Assembly (NCBI GenBank): GCA_023417935.1
Contig: JAEZDY010000023.1
Span: forward strand, 1-64,000
Length of the DNA: 64,000 bases
Direction: 5' to 3'
Source of the DNA: Bacteroidota bacterium
GTDB lineage: Bacteria > Bacteroidota > Bacteroidia > Bacteroidales > Lentimicrobiaceae
The notes under the pieces are model-generated. The model searched no databases. It saw nothing but the letters and a program-made list of their open reading frames with translations, and was not told the origin of the DNA. Of this stretch, positions 44,344 through 54,588 are shown piece after piece; position 1 is the stretch's first letter; each line of letters opens with the position of its first letter. The position numbers were made by a program, and so were the translations under genes.

Positions 44344-45564
44344 CTATTTTTTAAGTGCAATAATTCTTTGCAGTAATGTTGGATGAGAGTAATGGGCCCA
44401 AACGTACAGCGGATGAGGTGTTAAATCAGACATATTGTTGGAAGTTAATGACTTTAGTGCTGAAATCAGCGCAATTCCTGATGACTTATCAGCAGCATAT
44501 TTATCAGCCTGGTATTCGTATTTTCTGGAAATATAGTTAGTGCCAAAAGAAATTAGAAAAGATACAGGACTATAAAGAATAAAGAAAACAATCAAGCCTA
44601 TATGAAATCCGGGTACGATGCCTATAGCAGCATAAATTGCAGGATTATCTATTATAAGCGAAAATAAGAACAACAGTAGGCCTGTTTGTATAATAGAGGC
44701 TATAATGCCTTTTATTGTGTGTTTATGCTTGTAATGGCCTATTTCATGCGCAAGAACGGATACAATTTCATCTAACGATTGGGTTTTTATAAGAGTATCG
44801 TATAAAACGATTCGCTTTTTTGCACCAAAGCCAGCAAAATAGGCATTTGCTCTTGTTGATCTCTTTGATCCATCAATCACAAACACTTTATCTAACTTGA
44901 AGTCTGTCAACTCTGCCAACTCTTTAATCCGATTGCGCAATTCACCCTCTTCCAAAGGTGTTTGTTTATTAAACAATGGTACAATTACATTTGAGTAAAG
45001 GAAACTGATTGCTACCGAAAGAATGGAGACAAATATCCATACCATCCACCAAAAATCAGGACCGAATTTAGAGTATAACCAAATGATAAGGTATAAGACG
45101 GGCACTCCAATAATTATAGTCAGGAAATAGGATTTAAGCTTGTCAAGGAAAAAAGTCCTGTTAGTCATGGTATTGAAACCATACTTCTGTTCAATTACAA
45201 ATGTTTGATAATAAGCAAATGGCATGAAAATAATGTCGGAGGCCAATCCAATTAAACCGAAGAACATGATGCTTAGCAATATCTCATGCCCAATAATTGA
45301 CCTTAGCCATTGGTCCAGTAACTTAAAACCAACTAATAACATGATGAGGGTAAGGGAAAGCGACAAGAATGAAGTGATAACTGCGAGCCTGTAGTTTTCC
45401 TTTTTATATTGTTGGTAGGTATAATACTTTTCCGCAGAATAAACATCCCTTAAATCGGCAGGAACGGGCTTTTTACGCCACATATTATTTAGATAGCCTA
45501 ATGATTCATCAATCATAAAATTGATCACTACGAGGGCTAAAATCAATATTAAAAGTCCATCCAT
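44344..45564 (-). CDS. M48-family membrane metalloprotease (Ste24/HtpX-like)
   Basis: A 406-residue zinc metalloprotease with several membrane spans. The catalytic motif HEIGHYKHKH (HExxH) is at about 275, and the third zinc ligand Glu is in YEYQADKYA. The architecture (five or so N-terminal spans, KSYFLTIIIGVPVLYL, KRSTRANAYFAGFG) matches CAAX prenyl protease 1 (Ste24p). Bacterial members remove misfolded membrane proteins. It ends 13 bp from the convergent TPR gene. Confidence 0.92.
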   Translation of the reverse strand: MDGLLILILALVVINFMIDESLGYLNNMWRKKPVPADLRDVYSAEKYYTYQQYKKENYRLAVITSFLSLSLTLIMLLVGFKLLDQWLRSIIGHEILLSIMFFGLIGLASDIIFMPFAYYQTFVIEQKYGFNTMTNRTFFLDKLKSYFLTIIIGVPVLYLIIWLYSKFGPDFWWMVWIFVSILSVAISFLYSNVIVPLFNKQTPLEEGELRNRIKELAELTDFKLDKVFVIDGSKRSTRANAYFAGFGAKKRIVLYDTLIKTQSLDEIVSVLAHEIGHYKHKHTIKGIIASIIQTGLLLFLFSLIIDNPAIYAAIGIVPGFHIGLIVFFILYSPVSFLISFGTNYISRKYEYQADKYAADKSSGIALISALKSLTSNNMSDLTPHPLYVWAHYSHPTLLQRIIALKK

Positions 45565-45622
45565 TTCACTAGTAACTACTTTAACAATACTGGTACATCA
45601 AAAAAGGCATAAGCTACAGGAA

Positions 45623-46387
45623 TCAATTATATCCCATGAATTTATATGCCATGTAACCTATCCATTCGTGAATCAACAGATTCCAATTTTTTAATGTGAC
45701 AATTGATGGAATAAACAAATGATCGAAGTTATATAACCTTTCACCTGTTATCCTGGCTGTAGTATAAGGTGTCACTGAAACACCTTGTTTAGCAAAAGTA
45801 CCAAGGGCTCTTTTCATATGGAGTGCCGAAGTAATGAGCAGAGTAGTACCGGTAATATTGTTTTCCTTCATCAGCTGGGCTGTATAGGTTGCATTTTCAA
45901 TGGTATTCATCGATCTACTTTCGTAGAGAATGTTCGATTCATCAATACCTATCTCAACAAGGTAATTCCTGATATAATCAGCCTCCATCCTATCTCTGTA
46001 AACAATGTGACCAGGTCCACCACTTATAATGATCTTTTTTATAACACCCTTTTTGAAGAGCTCAATAGCTTGCATTAATCTGTCAGCACCTGAACGGAAG
46101 ATAACCCTATCTGTTGCCCTATCGTAAGAGGCAATGTCACCACCCAAAATTATACCTGCACTATAAGTTTCAGTAGGTGTTTTTGTTAATGGCATTTCCC
46201 AACTTCTAATCGCTTCATCACCAATAAATGGATTTGTGAAAATGAGTAAAAGTAAGAAAGCCGAAATGAGGAATTTCTTTCTTCTTAGTGGTTTGCGTGT
46301 GAACACAGCAAATATCATTAAAATTACAATCCAAGCCAACGGGTTAATTATGTAACCTATGAGTTTGGAGAAATAGAAATACATCAT
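45623..46387 (-). CDS. DUF218 (YdcF/ElyC-type) membrane protein
   Basis: A 254-residue protein from ATG 46387 (MMYFYFSKL); an upstream TTG at 46438 is less likely. Two N-terminal spans are followed by a DUF218 domain with GIILGGDI, KKIIISGG, EADYIRNYLVEIGID and TLLITSALHMKRA. ElyC/SanA relatives act in envelope polysaccharide or lipid-carrier metabolism; the exact function here is unknown. It lies between the M48 gene and a VWA-domain gene in the same direction and may be cotranscribed with the latter. Confidence 0.85.
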   Translation of the reverse strand: MMYFYFSKLIGYIINPLAWIVILMIFAVFTRKPLRRKKFLISAFLLLLIFTNPFIGDEAIRSWEMPLTKTPTETYSAGIILGGDIASYDRATDRVIFRSGADRLMQAIELFKKGVIKKIIISGGPGHIVYRDRMEADYIRNYLVEIGIDESNILYESRSMNTIENATYTAQLMKENNITGTTLLITSALHMKRALGTFAKQGVSVTPYTTARITGERLYNFDHLFIPSIVTLKNWNLLIHEWIGYMAYKFMGYN

Positions 46388-46522
46388 TAACTGGTTTTGA
46401 TTAGTTTCAAATATTGAATTCTGTAGTCGATTACTCAAAGGATAACTGCTGTTTCAAGCGATACAATAGAATCACAGTGAACAGCTGCTTCATTAACAGA
46501 AGAATCAGTTTCTTAACACAAT

Positions 46523-48616
46523 TTAGTAACTGCCTGAATATTTCCGAAGAAGCCATTCCGCTCCTAACAGCAAAAAAAGCAAGATCATTAATGGATAATA
46601 ATCAATTAGATCCATATAGTTCCTTCTGGTATAGGTTACGGACTTTACATCTTCTCTTGCTTTGATATCACTTGAAAGGGCTGAAAAGTTACTCGGATAA
46701 TAGGATTTCCCTCCCGATTCTGATGCCATTGTATTCAGGAGTTTATGATTGGCTAAGAGATTTATATCCTCCATCTTAACAGCTGTAACTACAAAGGTAC
46801 CTCTTTTCACCATAACTTCTCCCGGGAAATTAGCTTTTGCTTCAAAGGTATACATTCCCGGAGGAAAAGTCCCCACCTTAATGTTGTAACGTTGATTGCC
46901 AGAAGAAAATGAATAATCAAAATTCTGACCATTCTCATCAGTTATTTCCATGGTGACTTCAGGCTCTGTCACAGGTTCGTAACTTTCATTTAAAAGCAAG
47001 GCGCCGAATTCTATGTTTTCGTTTTCAGCATAGAAATTATTCCAGTTAACCCTGAATCTGCTCTTATCGGTTTGAGCTGTAAGGTACTGAAACACTTTTA
47101 TTATGAGGTTATCAAAGTTGGTATGGGAGCTGTTTTGCATGTAATCATATATTCGCCACCTCCATATACCTTCACCGGAAATAATGCTTATACGCTTACC
47201 TTGTTTTTCATTGAAGAGTATGAGGGGCATATTGGTAACAGTAGGACCAATTGTTTGGCTTGCAAACACCTGAACTGAATTGGCGATATTGTAGCTTGCA
47301 AAAGGTGATACTAATGGAGGTACTCCCTCCAGTAGTCTTTTCTGGGCTTCGTTGTATAGAAACAATGAAAATGATTGATTCACAGAAGGCAGCGCCTCGT
47401 TATATGATCCTTTAAAATTGGTCAATGAAAGTCCTAAGTCAAATGAATTCAATGTCTGCACATTACTCTGACCGCCAATGATAAACATCAGCGGCGTATT
47501 TGATTTTATGATATTATTCATTTGAGCAGTGAAGGCATTTTTGACCGAAGGCAATTGGTTCAGAATAATCAGGCTGAATGCTTCAGGATTCTTACCGGCA
47601 AATTCAGATGCCATATATAATTCCAGTTCAAAATTATTGCTGCTTTCAATTACCCTTTGCAAGGCTGCTACATCAGGATGAGGAGCATCGGATATCAAAG
47701 CGATCCTGATTTTGTTTTCCATCACTTCAATGAAAATATCCCGGGCATTGTTGCCTGTATTCACCTCTCCTTCCAATTCATCAACTAAGATCCTTAGCCG
47801 TTTAAGCCCAGTTTCATCTGCATTCAGTAAAGCAGGCACAATAATTACCTGATTGTTGGAAGTGATACTTATATCATGTGTGAAAACAGTCTCATCGCCG
47901 TCAATTATGGAAACAGTAGCTTTTTCACCTTGCACTTCAATAGCCTGGATCGTGATTTCAATGGGAAAAAGATTACCTTTAAAAGCAGTTTTATTGTGTA
48001 CAACCTTTTGGATTCTTATGTCCTTGCGTGATGTTGTATCACCAAGGTTGATAGTATAAACCGGAAACCTGGAATTTCTCACCTCATATATGGGATCAGA
48101 GCCGCTATTGTATATACCATCGCTGGCAACGATTACAGCACCGATATTCCTGTTGAAATAGCGTGTACCAACTTCATTGAAAAGCGATGAAATGTCAGTC
48201 AACTGATCTTTAAAATCAGGGCTACGATCTACTGAAAGGCCTTCACCAAAATTATAAGTATGAACTTCGTAATCATCGCCTAGATCTTCCTTAAGATTAC
48301 CAATACCTTTAAGGAATTCCTTACGATAAAAAGCTGAATCCTCATTCATTACAATAGAAGAGGAATTATCAATGCCGATAATGATTGCAGGTTTAATAAC
48401 TGTACGTTTTACCGTCCTTATCATCGGTGAGATCAAAAGGAAAGCAAGTATTGTAACTGAAATAAACCTAAGGAAGGCGAGTGTCCACACTACCCCAACA
48501 GGAAACTGTGCTTTACTGTTTCTGGAGAAATAAAGCAGTATAGTCACTCCCAGCCCTAAAGCAACACAGAAAAGAATAAACCACCAGGGGTATCCGGTTA
48601 AGAGCTTGAAGTCCAA
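46523..48616 (-). CDS. VWA-domain integral membrane protein
   Basis: A 697-residue protein. Two N-terminal spans are followed by a von Willebrand factor A-like domain with a MIDAS-type GIDNSSSI motif (DxSxS) and VIVASDGIYNSGS. A long beta-rich extracytoplasmic region comes next (ADETGLKRLRILVDELEGEV, FSSGNQRYNIKV), then one C-terminal span before the end (LMILLFLLLGAEWLL). The layout resembles BatA/BatB-like or glutamine amidotransferase-like VWA membrane proteins of Bacteroidota. Function unknown. It is 6 nt from the next upstream gene (48623), suggesting an operon. Confidence 0.78.
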   Translation of the reverse strand: MDFKLLTGYPWWFILFCVALGLGVTILLYFSRNSKAQFPVGVVWTLAFLRFISVTILAFLLISPMIRTVKRTVIKPAIIIGIDNSSSIVMNEDSAFYRKEFLKGIGNLKEDLGDDYEVHTYNFGEGLSVDRSPDFKDQLTDISSLFNEVGTRYFNRNIGAVIVASDGIYNSGSDPIYEVRNSRFPVYTINLGDTTSRKDIRIQKVVHNKTAFKGNLFPIEITIQAIEVQGEKATVSIIDGDETVFTHDISITSNNQVIIVPALLNADETGLKRLRILVDELEGEVNTGNNARDIFIEVMENKIRIALISDAPHPDVAALQRVIESSNNFELELYMASEFAGKNPEAFSLIILNQLPSVKNAFTAQMNNIIKSNTPLMFIIGGQSNVQTLNSFDLGLSLTNFKGSYNEALPSVNQSFSLFLYNEAQKRLLEGVPPLVSPFASYNIANSVQVFASQTIGPTVTNMPLILFNEKQGKRISIISGEGIWRWRIYDYMQNSSHTNFDNLIIKVFQYLTAQTDKSRFRVNWNNFYAENENIEFGALLLNESYEPVTEPEVTMEITDENGQNFDYSFSSGNQRYNIKVGTFPPGMYTFEAKANFPGEVMVKRGTFVVTAVKMEDINLLANHKLLNTMASESGGKSYYPSNFSALSSDIKAREDVKSVTYTRRNYMDLIDYYPLMILLFLLLGAEWLLRKYSGSY

Positions 48617-48622
48617 AATATC

Positions 48623-49306
48623 TTATTTTCTTAATGTAGTCAGTTCAGTATAACCCATTAATTTACCATTCTTACTATAGCTTTCAGTTCTCACAGCACC
48701 AGCATTCTTAGCATACCACTGTATTGCTTTACTAGTAATTTTTATGGGAACTTTCATCTCTATATCGTATGATATTTTGTAAGCTTCGAAAGTGCCGGCT
48801 GGTGTAGTAATGCTTTCAATAGCTTCAACCTTACGGTTAAAAATATTTATACTCATATTCATCGGAATTGGCCCTGAAGCAAATGCCATTGTCATGCTTC
48901 CATCAGGTAAAGTCTCTCCCGGTTTAATATTAGCGGGGAACATAAGGTCCTTAGCATCAATAGTCATTTCTGTATCCTCCGTGTTACCCATTGCAGCCTG
49001 GTTATAGAAGTTCTTCATGTCCATGTAAAAAACTCCATCTTCACAACGCATTTCGAGTTCCTGAACTCCAAGAGATTTATCACTTTTATCAAGTTGTTCG
49101 CTTTGAACTTTAATAACCAGACCGTTTGCCTTAGCTTGTACGTCAGTAACGGTTTGCTTAATAGTACCTGTTAACTTTCCTTTAGCATCGTAATTCTTCA
49201 TTTCAGTGTATGTACCTTTTTCAGTAGGAAAAAGAGACTCACAATCCTGTGCTTTCAGTAACAATCCTGTTAGCAGGAATGATAATAATAAAGCAATCTG
49301 TTTCAT
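48623..49306 (-). CDS. Exported protein, TapB/DUF3108-like
   Basis: A 227-residue exported protein: signal peptide MKQIALLLSFLLTGLLLKAQ, then a beta-rich mature domain. The segment TPAGTFEAYKISYDIEMKVP, followed by a C-terminal IQWYAKNAGAVRTESYSKNGKLMGYTEL, resembles the TapB/DUF3108 family from memory. Function unknown. It is transcribed just before the VWA membrane protein gene with 6 nt between them, so the two may form an envelope unit. Confidence 0.65.
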   Translation of the reverse strand: MKQIALLLSFLLTGLLLKAQDCESLFPTEKGTYTEMKNYDAKGKLTGTIKQTVTDVQAKANGLVIKVQSEQLDKSDKSLGVQELEMRCEDGVFYMDMKNFYNQAAMGNTEDTEMTIDAKDLMFPANIKPGETLPDGSMTMAFASGPIPMNMSINIFNRKVEAIESITTPAGTFEAYKISYDIEMKVPIKITSKAIQWYAKNAGAVRTESYSKNGKLMGYTELTTLRK

Positions 49307-49379
49307 AATTCAATGATTTAGAAATGGATAATTTAATAAGTTGACTGACCTGAATCTGCTTCAAGCTGAAGACAATAAC

Positions 49380-50126
49380 CTACGTATGCATGCCACCGCA
49401 TACACTAATAACCTGTCCTGTTACATAAGAAGATAATTCCGATGCCAGGAATACTGATACATTTGCAACATCTTCAGGTTTACCACCTCTTCTAAGGGGT
49501 ATTTGTTCTGCCCAGCTTTTCCTAACTTCTTCTGAGAGTTTGGCAGTCATTTCTGTTTCAATAAAGCCGGGTGCAATAGCGTTACACCTGATGTTTCTGG
49601 AACCAAGTTCCATTGCAATTGATTTGGTGAAACCAATCAAACCAGCCTTTGATGCACTGTAATTTGATTGACCTGCATTGCCATCTAGACCAACAACAGA
49701 ACTCATGTTGATAATAGAGCCGAATCGCTGCTTTAACATCACTTTCTGCACTGCCTTAGTCATGTTGAAAATGGATTTCAGGTTAACTTTAATAACCAGA
49801 TCCCAATCGGCTTCTGACATTCTCATTAGCAGATTATCCCTGGTAATACCGGCATTATTTACTAAGATATCAATTTTTCCAAATTGCTGAACAACATTAT
49901 TTACTAACTCTTCACTACTTTCAAAGGAACTTGCATCAGAAGCATATCCTTTAGCAGCAACGCCAAAAGCTTCAAGCTCTTTTTCAAGTGCCTCAGCCTG
50001 TTCATCATACTTTAAGTCGGAGAATGCAATATTTGCGCCTTCTTCTGCAAATTTGAGAGCTATTGCTTTTCCAATCCCTCTAGCACCACCTGTTATCAGT
50101 GCTACTTTCCCTTCCAGTAATTTCAT
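49380..50126 (-). CDS. fabG: 3-oxoacyl-ACP reductase FabG
   Basis: A 248-residue short-chain dehydrogenase. The NAD(P)-binding motif is TGGARGIGKAI (Gly-rich), NNAGITRDNLLMRM is typical of FabG, and the catalytic Ser-Tyr-Lys lies in SSVVGLDGNAGQSNYSASKAG. It reduces 3-oxoacyl-ACP in fatty acid elongation. Other short-chain reductases share these motifs, but the overall match favours FabG. It follows the glycogen fusion gene by 84 bp in the same direction, perhaps as a read-through member of that operon. No other fab genes are adjacent. Confidence 0.88.
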   Translation of the reverse strand: MKLLEGKVALITGGARGIGKAIALKFAEEGANIAFSDLKYDEQAEALEKELEAFGVAAKGYASDASSFESSEELVNNVVQQFGKIDILVNNAGITRDNLLMRMSEADWDLVIKVNLKSIFNMTKAVQKVMLKQRFGSIINMSSVVGLDGNAGQSNYSASKAGLIGFTKSIAMELGSRNIRCNAIAPGFIETEMTAKLSEEVRKSWAEQIPLRRGGKPEDVANVSVFLASELSSYVTGQVISVCGGMHT

Positions 50127-50210
50127 TTTGTATAGGTTGTTTTGGTTGTTAATACGTTTTTTTATCTGGTACCTGTCTAAGAAGATAATGTTTTTTTAAA
50201 CTTCACCTTC

Positions 50211-53200
50211 TTACTCCTTTGAAATCCATTTAACAAGGTTAAAATCCTGCCTGTGCGGCAATAATGGGTGTTTTGGATAAAGCCTGAAAGCAAAATCGTA
50301 TACACCCGGTTGTTCTGTTCTTATCTCGATAAAATATGTAACGATGCTTCCATTTACACCAGCAACGGTCATTTCTTCAACTGAAGTAATACGCTTTACC
50401 TCATCATTTTCCTTTTGTCCGAACAGGACTTCCATACCTAAATCAGCAGGTGAAAGTTCATTTACATTAAGGACTATTTCAGCTACAAAGTTTTCTCCTA
50501 GTCTCAGTGGTTTAATTGTGGAGTCAGGCATACTTACTGAAACTACCTCAATATTATCCCATCGTCTAAGTACCCGACGCTTCCATGCTGCTAATTGCCT
50601 AACTTTCTCATAGTCATTCTCGATCATAATGGATGAACGTTCTACCAGATTATTGTAATATCTTCTGAAATAATCGTCAATCATCCTTTTCATTGTAAAT
50701 TCCGGTGCGATTTCGGCAATAGTCTTCTTAACATGACTTACCCATTTCTCAGGAATACCTTCCTTGTTCCTTTCATAAAAGGCAGGAACAATTTCGTTTT
50801 CAAAAATATTGTAAATATTTTCAGCATCCAACTCATCCTGGAACTGTTGGTTATCATACGATCTTTCTTCTGACAATGCCCATCCGGCTCCCGGCTTATA
50901 GCCTTCAGCCCACCAGCCGTCGAGTACACTGAAATTCACGACCCCATTCATTACAGCTTTCTCGCCAGAGGTTCCTGATGCTTCAAGTGGTCGGGTTGGT
51001 GTATTAAGCCATACATCAACTCCTTGTACCAATTTACTTGCAAGGGTCATATCATAATTCTCAACAAAAATGATCTTACCAAAGAACTGCGGCATTTGTG
51101 ATACCTCTACAATACGTTTTATAAGATCTTGTCCTGCCTTATCAGCCGGATGAGCCTTACCGGCAAAAATAAACTGTACAGGCCTATCAGCGTTGGTAAC
51201 AAGCTTGGCAAGTCTTTCAATATTTGTAAATAGAAGATGCGCTCTCTTGTATGTAGCAAATCGTCGGGCAAAACCAATTGTTAGAGCATTTTCATTTAGT
51301 AGGTCAAGTGTTCTGATAATATTTTTAGGGTTTTCCTGCCTCATTTTAAGGTCAAAACCTAATCTCGATCTTACATTCTTGATCAATTCACTGCGATGTG
51401 ACTGCCTAAGGTTCCAAATTTCTTCATCAGGGACATCATAAATTCTCTTCCACAGGGCTTTATTATTTTGTTTTTCGAGGAAATCATCACCAAAGACCTT
51501 TTTATAAAGTTGCTGCCATTTAGGGGATGCCCAAGTTGGTAAGTGAACCCCATTAGTAACATAGCCTATATGAAGTTCTTCAGGAAAAAAGCCTTCATAC
51601 ATTCCATTAAACATTTCCCTGCTTACTCTTCCATGAATAAGACTAACGCCATTCATTTCCTGTGATAGTTTAGCAGCAAGCACACTCATTGAGAATCGTT
51701 CATCAGATCTGTTTTCCACAAACCTACCAAGATTCATAAAGGTGTTCCATGGAATATTGAGTCGCTCAGCATAATGTGGAATATAGGCTCTTAACACATC
51801 CTCTGTGAACGCATCATGACCAGCAGGTACAGGGGTGTGAGTTGTAAATAGTTGAGTAGCTCTTACAATTTCAACAGCCTGATCAAATGAAAATCTTTTC
51901 TCACTGACCAGAATTCTCAACCTTTCAATACCTATAAAGGCAGCATGTCCTTCATTACAATGGTAAATATCAGGGTTTATGCCCAGAGCCTTTAACATTC
52001 TTATTCCGCCGACACCAAGCAACAATTCCTGTTTAAACCTTGTATCCCAGTCACCCCCATATAATTGATGGGTAATGAAACGATCAGCTTCTGTATTATC
52101 TTCAATATCACAGTCAAGCAGATATAATGGAATTCGGCCAACATCTAATTTCCATATCTTAGCATATAAGTTCCTTCCGGGCAATGCAACTGTAATCTTA
52201 AGCCAATCACCTGAAGCATTCCGTACTGGCTTTAGGGGCATGTGGGTAAATTTCTGCGGATTGTATGTATTTACCTGATCGCCATGGGCTGAGAGTGTTT
52301 GTCTGAAATAGCCATAACGGTATAGTAATCCAACACCAATAAGGTTAACATTTGAATCACTGGCCTCTTTCAAATAATCGCCTGCCAGTATACCAAGTCC
52401 GCCAGAAAATATTTGAATAGTATCATGTAATCCGTATTCCATACTAAAGTATGCAATCTGGTGTTTAGGCTTCTGATGAGCTTTCTTCATGTAAGCTTCA
52501 AACTTCTCATAAATAGAATCAAGTTTTGAAGTGAACTCCTCATTATGCTCAAGTTCATGCATTTGATTGATAGTGAGCGACTCAAGCATCGACATAGGAT
52601 TATGGTTGTGTGCTTCCCATGCTTTTCTATCAACCATGCTAAAAAGTTCAGTTGCTTCAGGATTCCATGACCACCACAAATTCCTTGATAAACGCTTTAA
52701 TCCATTAAAGCGCTCAGGTATTCCAGGCTTAATAAGCACTTTATTCCAGACTGGTGCCTGTGGTCGCTTAACCGGGAATGCCATCAGCACATCAGGGATA
52801 CGTTTGTCACGATATAATTCTTCCCGGCCATCAGCCTTTGTTATGGCAATGCTATAGGCAAGTTTGTATTGGTGAATTAGCTCATGCCATAAGGCTATTC
52901 GCGATAGTTCAAATGCCCTAACCCGGGCATCAGAAACTTGCTGTTCATCGTATTTACTGTATTCAAGCAAAATGGTGCTAATCTGCTCAATCACTTCCTG
53001 ACTATTAGTCTCATTTCGCTCTAACACCCAGGCGCCTGGAATTGGATTTTTTTCTTTCTGCCTTATCCATAATCCGAACCCTGCCAATGAGGTGGTAATA
53101 GTTGGTATATGGAAAGCGAGACTCTCAAGAGGCGTGTAACCCCAAGGCTCATAGTAAGATGGAAACACTGACAAATCGAAGCCTATCAGCAATTCATAGT

Positions 53201-54464
53201 AATCGTAATTAAATATCCCATCTCTTCCATTAAGATAAGATGGAACAAAGATGAGTTTAACCTTATCATCAGCCTTGTTGGCTAATCCTGCCATGATAGC
53301 TCTATTAAGAATGCTATCGTGCTCGGCATCATATAGACCATGTGTGAGGAACCTACCTTCTACAGGACTACTATAATCCGCATTATTAAGTCGTTCAACG
53401 AGTTTCTTGCTAACGCCCGATTGATTGGCCGGGACAGTAATAAAAGCAACAATTTGCCTGTGGTTGTCAGGATTATTGTTGAGTTTTGCAAGCGCATCTA
53501 TGAAAATATCTATACCCTTATTCCTGAATTCATACCTTCCGCTATTAATGATGAACAATGTATCGTCAGGCATTTCCATATTAAACATGGCACATGAAAC
53601 CTGCATAAGTTTAGTGCGTGCCATATCCCGCCGAACATGAAATTCACCATCGGAGGGTACAAAACTATCATCAAATCCATTTGGGGTAATAACATCCACA
53701 GGTCTGCCAAGGAAATGGGCAGCTTCTTTCGCTGTAATCTCACTTACTGTAGTAAAGGCATCGCTGTTTATTGCTGCAGAGTGTTCAAGGGAATGCTTGG
53801 ATACAATGTCAAATCTTCTGGCAGTTGATTCGGGAGGATATATAGTCATATCGCCATACAACGGAAGATGATTGCCAGCAACTGCTCTGCCAAGTGCTGT
53901 TGCATGAGTGGTAAATACTGTTGCAATTTGTGGAACCTTTTCATTCAGGTATAGAACTCCTGTACCGGCCATCCACTCATGAAAGTGAGCAATAATACGC
54001 TCACGCGATGAAATATTAAACTCATAAAAGTTTTCAATTACCCGTCCTGCAGCATAGCCAAACAGGGCTGGTTCAATATAATCCCATTGTCCTGAGATAG
54101 AATCGAGCTGATACTTTTCCCAGAAGCTGGCAAAGATCTTATCCTTTATTTGAAAGTATTGGGTAAATTCAACCAGGATAACTATCGGATTACTCTTAAT
54201 ATTCCAGCGTCCTATCCGTACATGTAATCCTGAAGCTTCTGCATGTTCACGCCACGACCTGTACAAATATTTATCTTCAAGAAAGTCAGGATTGCTATTT
54301 GTTTCTTTCCATACATCAGGACCAATTGTAAGGTAATTATCACCAAATTCTTCCTGAATTCCTGGGGCTTTGGTGGAGATTACTGTGTATATTCCCCCAA
54401 CTTTGTTACATATCTCCCAGCTGGTCTCAAAGATATAGTCGGCTTTAATTATATTATCACTCAT
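50211..54464 (-). CDS. Glycogen synthase (GT3-like) / alpha-glucan phosphorylase (GT35) fusion
   Basis: A 1417-residue fusion. The N-terminal half (1 to about 560) is a GT3-like glycogen synthase with WEICNKVGGIYTVISTKAP, FTTHATALGRAVAGNH and TPNGFD. The C-terminal half is a GT35 alpha-glucan phosphorylase: SRNLWWSWNPEATELF, YFSMEYGLHDTIQIFSGGLG and the PLP-binding GTSGEKAV (Lys1169). The first half would extend alpha-1,4 glucan from a nucleotide sugar; the second releases glucose-1-phosphate. The fusion is known in Bacteroidota. It is the fourth gene of the glycogen operon and lies 124 bp downstream of the GH57 gene. Confidence 0.9.
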   Translation of the reverse strand: MSDNIIKADYIFETSWEICNKVGGIYTVISTKAPGIQEEFGDNYLTIGPDVWKETNSNPDFLEDKYLYRSWREHAEASGLHVRIGRWNIKSNPIVILVEFTQYFQIKDKIFASFWEKYQLDSISGQWDYIEPALFGYAAGRVIENFYEFNISSRERIIAHFHEWMAGTGVLYLNEKVPQIATVFTTHATALGRAVAGNHLPLYGDMTIYPPESTARRFDIVSKHSLEHSAAINSDAFTTVSEITAKEAAHFLGRPVDVITPNGFDDSFVPSDGEFHVRRDMARTKLMQVSCAMFNMEMPDDTLFIINSGRYEFRNKGIDIFIDALAKLNNNPDNHRQIVAFITVPANQSGVSKKLVERLNNADYSSPVEGRFLTHGLYDAEHDSILNRAIMAGLANKADDKVKLIFVPSYLNGRDGIFNYDYYELLIGFDLSVFPSYYEPWGYTPLESLAFHIPTITTSLAGFGLWIRQKEKNPIPGAWVLERNETNSQEVIEQISTILLEYSKYDEQQVSDARVRAFELSRIALWHELIHQYKLAYSIAITKADGREELYRDKRIPDVLMAFPVKRPQAPVWNKVLIKPGIPERFNGLKRLSRNLWWSWNPEATELFSMVDRKAWEAHNHNPMSMLESLTINQMHELEHNEEFTSKLDSIYEKFEAYMKKAHQKPKHQIAYFSMEYGLHDTIQIFSGGLGILAGDYLKEASDSNVNLIGVGLLYRYGYFRQTLSAHGDQVNTYNPQKFTHMPLKPVRNASGDWLKITVALPGRNLYAKIWKLDVGRIPLYLLDCDIEDNTEADRFITHQLYGGDWDTRFKQELLLGVGGIRMLKALGINPDIYHCNEGHAAFIGIERLRILVSEKRFSFDQAVEIVRATQLFTTHTPVPAGHDAFTEDVLRAYIPHYAERLNIPWNTFMNLGRFVENRSDERFSMSVLAAKLSQEMNGVSLIHGRVSREMFNGMYEGFFPEELHIGYVTNGVHLPTWASPKWQQLYKKVFGDDFLEKQNNKALWKRIYDVPDEEIWNLRQSHRSELIKNVRSRLGFDLKMRQENPKNIIRTLDLLNENALTIGFARRFATYKRAHLLFTNIERLAKLVTNADRPVQFIFAGKAHPADKAGQDLIKRIVEVSQMPQFFGKIIFVENYDMTLASKLVQGVDVWLNTPTRPLEASGTSGEKAVMNGVVNFSVLDGWWAEGYKPGAGWALSEERSYDNQQFQDELDAENIYNIFENEIVPAFYERNKEGIPEKWVSHVKKTIAEIAPEFTMKRMIDDYFRRYYNNLVERSSIMIENDYEKVRQLAAWKRRVLRRWDNIEVVSVSMPDSTIKPLRLGENFVAEIVLNVNELSPADLGMEVLFGQKENDEVKRITSVEEMTVAGVNGSIVTYFIEIRTEQPGVYDFAFRLYPKHPLLPHRQDFNLVKWISKE

Positions 54465-54588
54465 TGAAGTTTTTTTACAAAATTGTATAAAGGCAACCTT
54501 CTTTCTTTAAAAAGGAAACCACTGTTTTTGTTTAATCGTCTGAAATACAATTCCTAAACAGATAAGCTTAGGAAAATATGCCAGCTGG

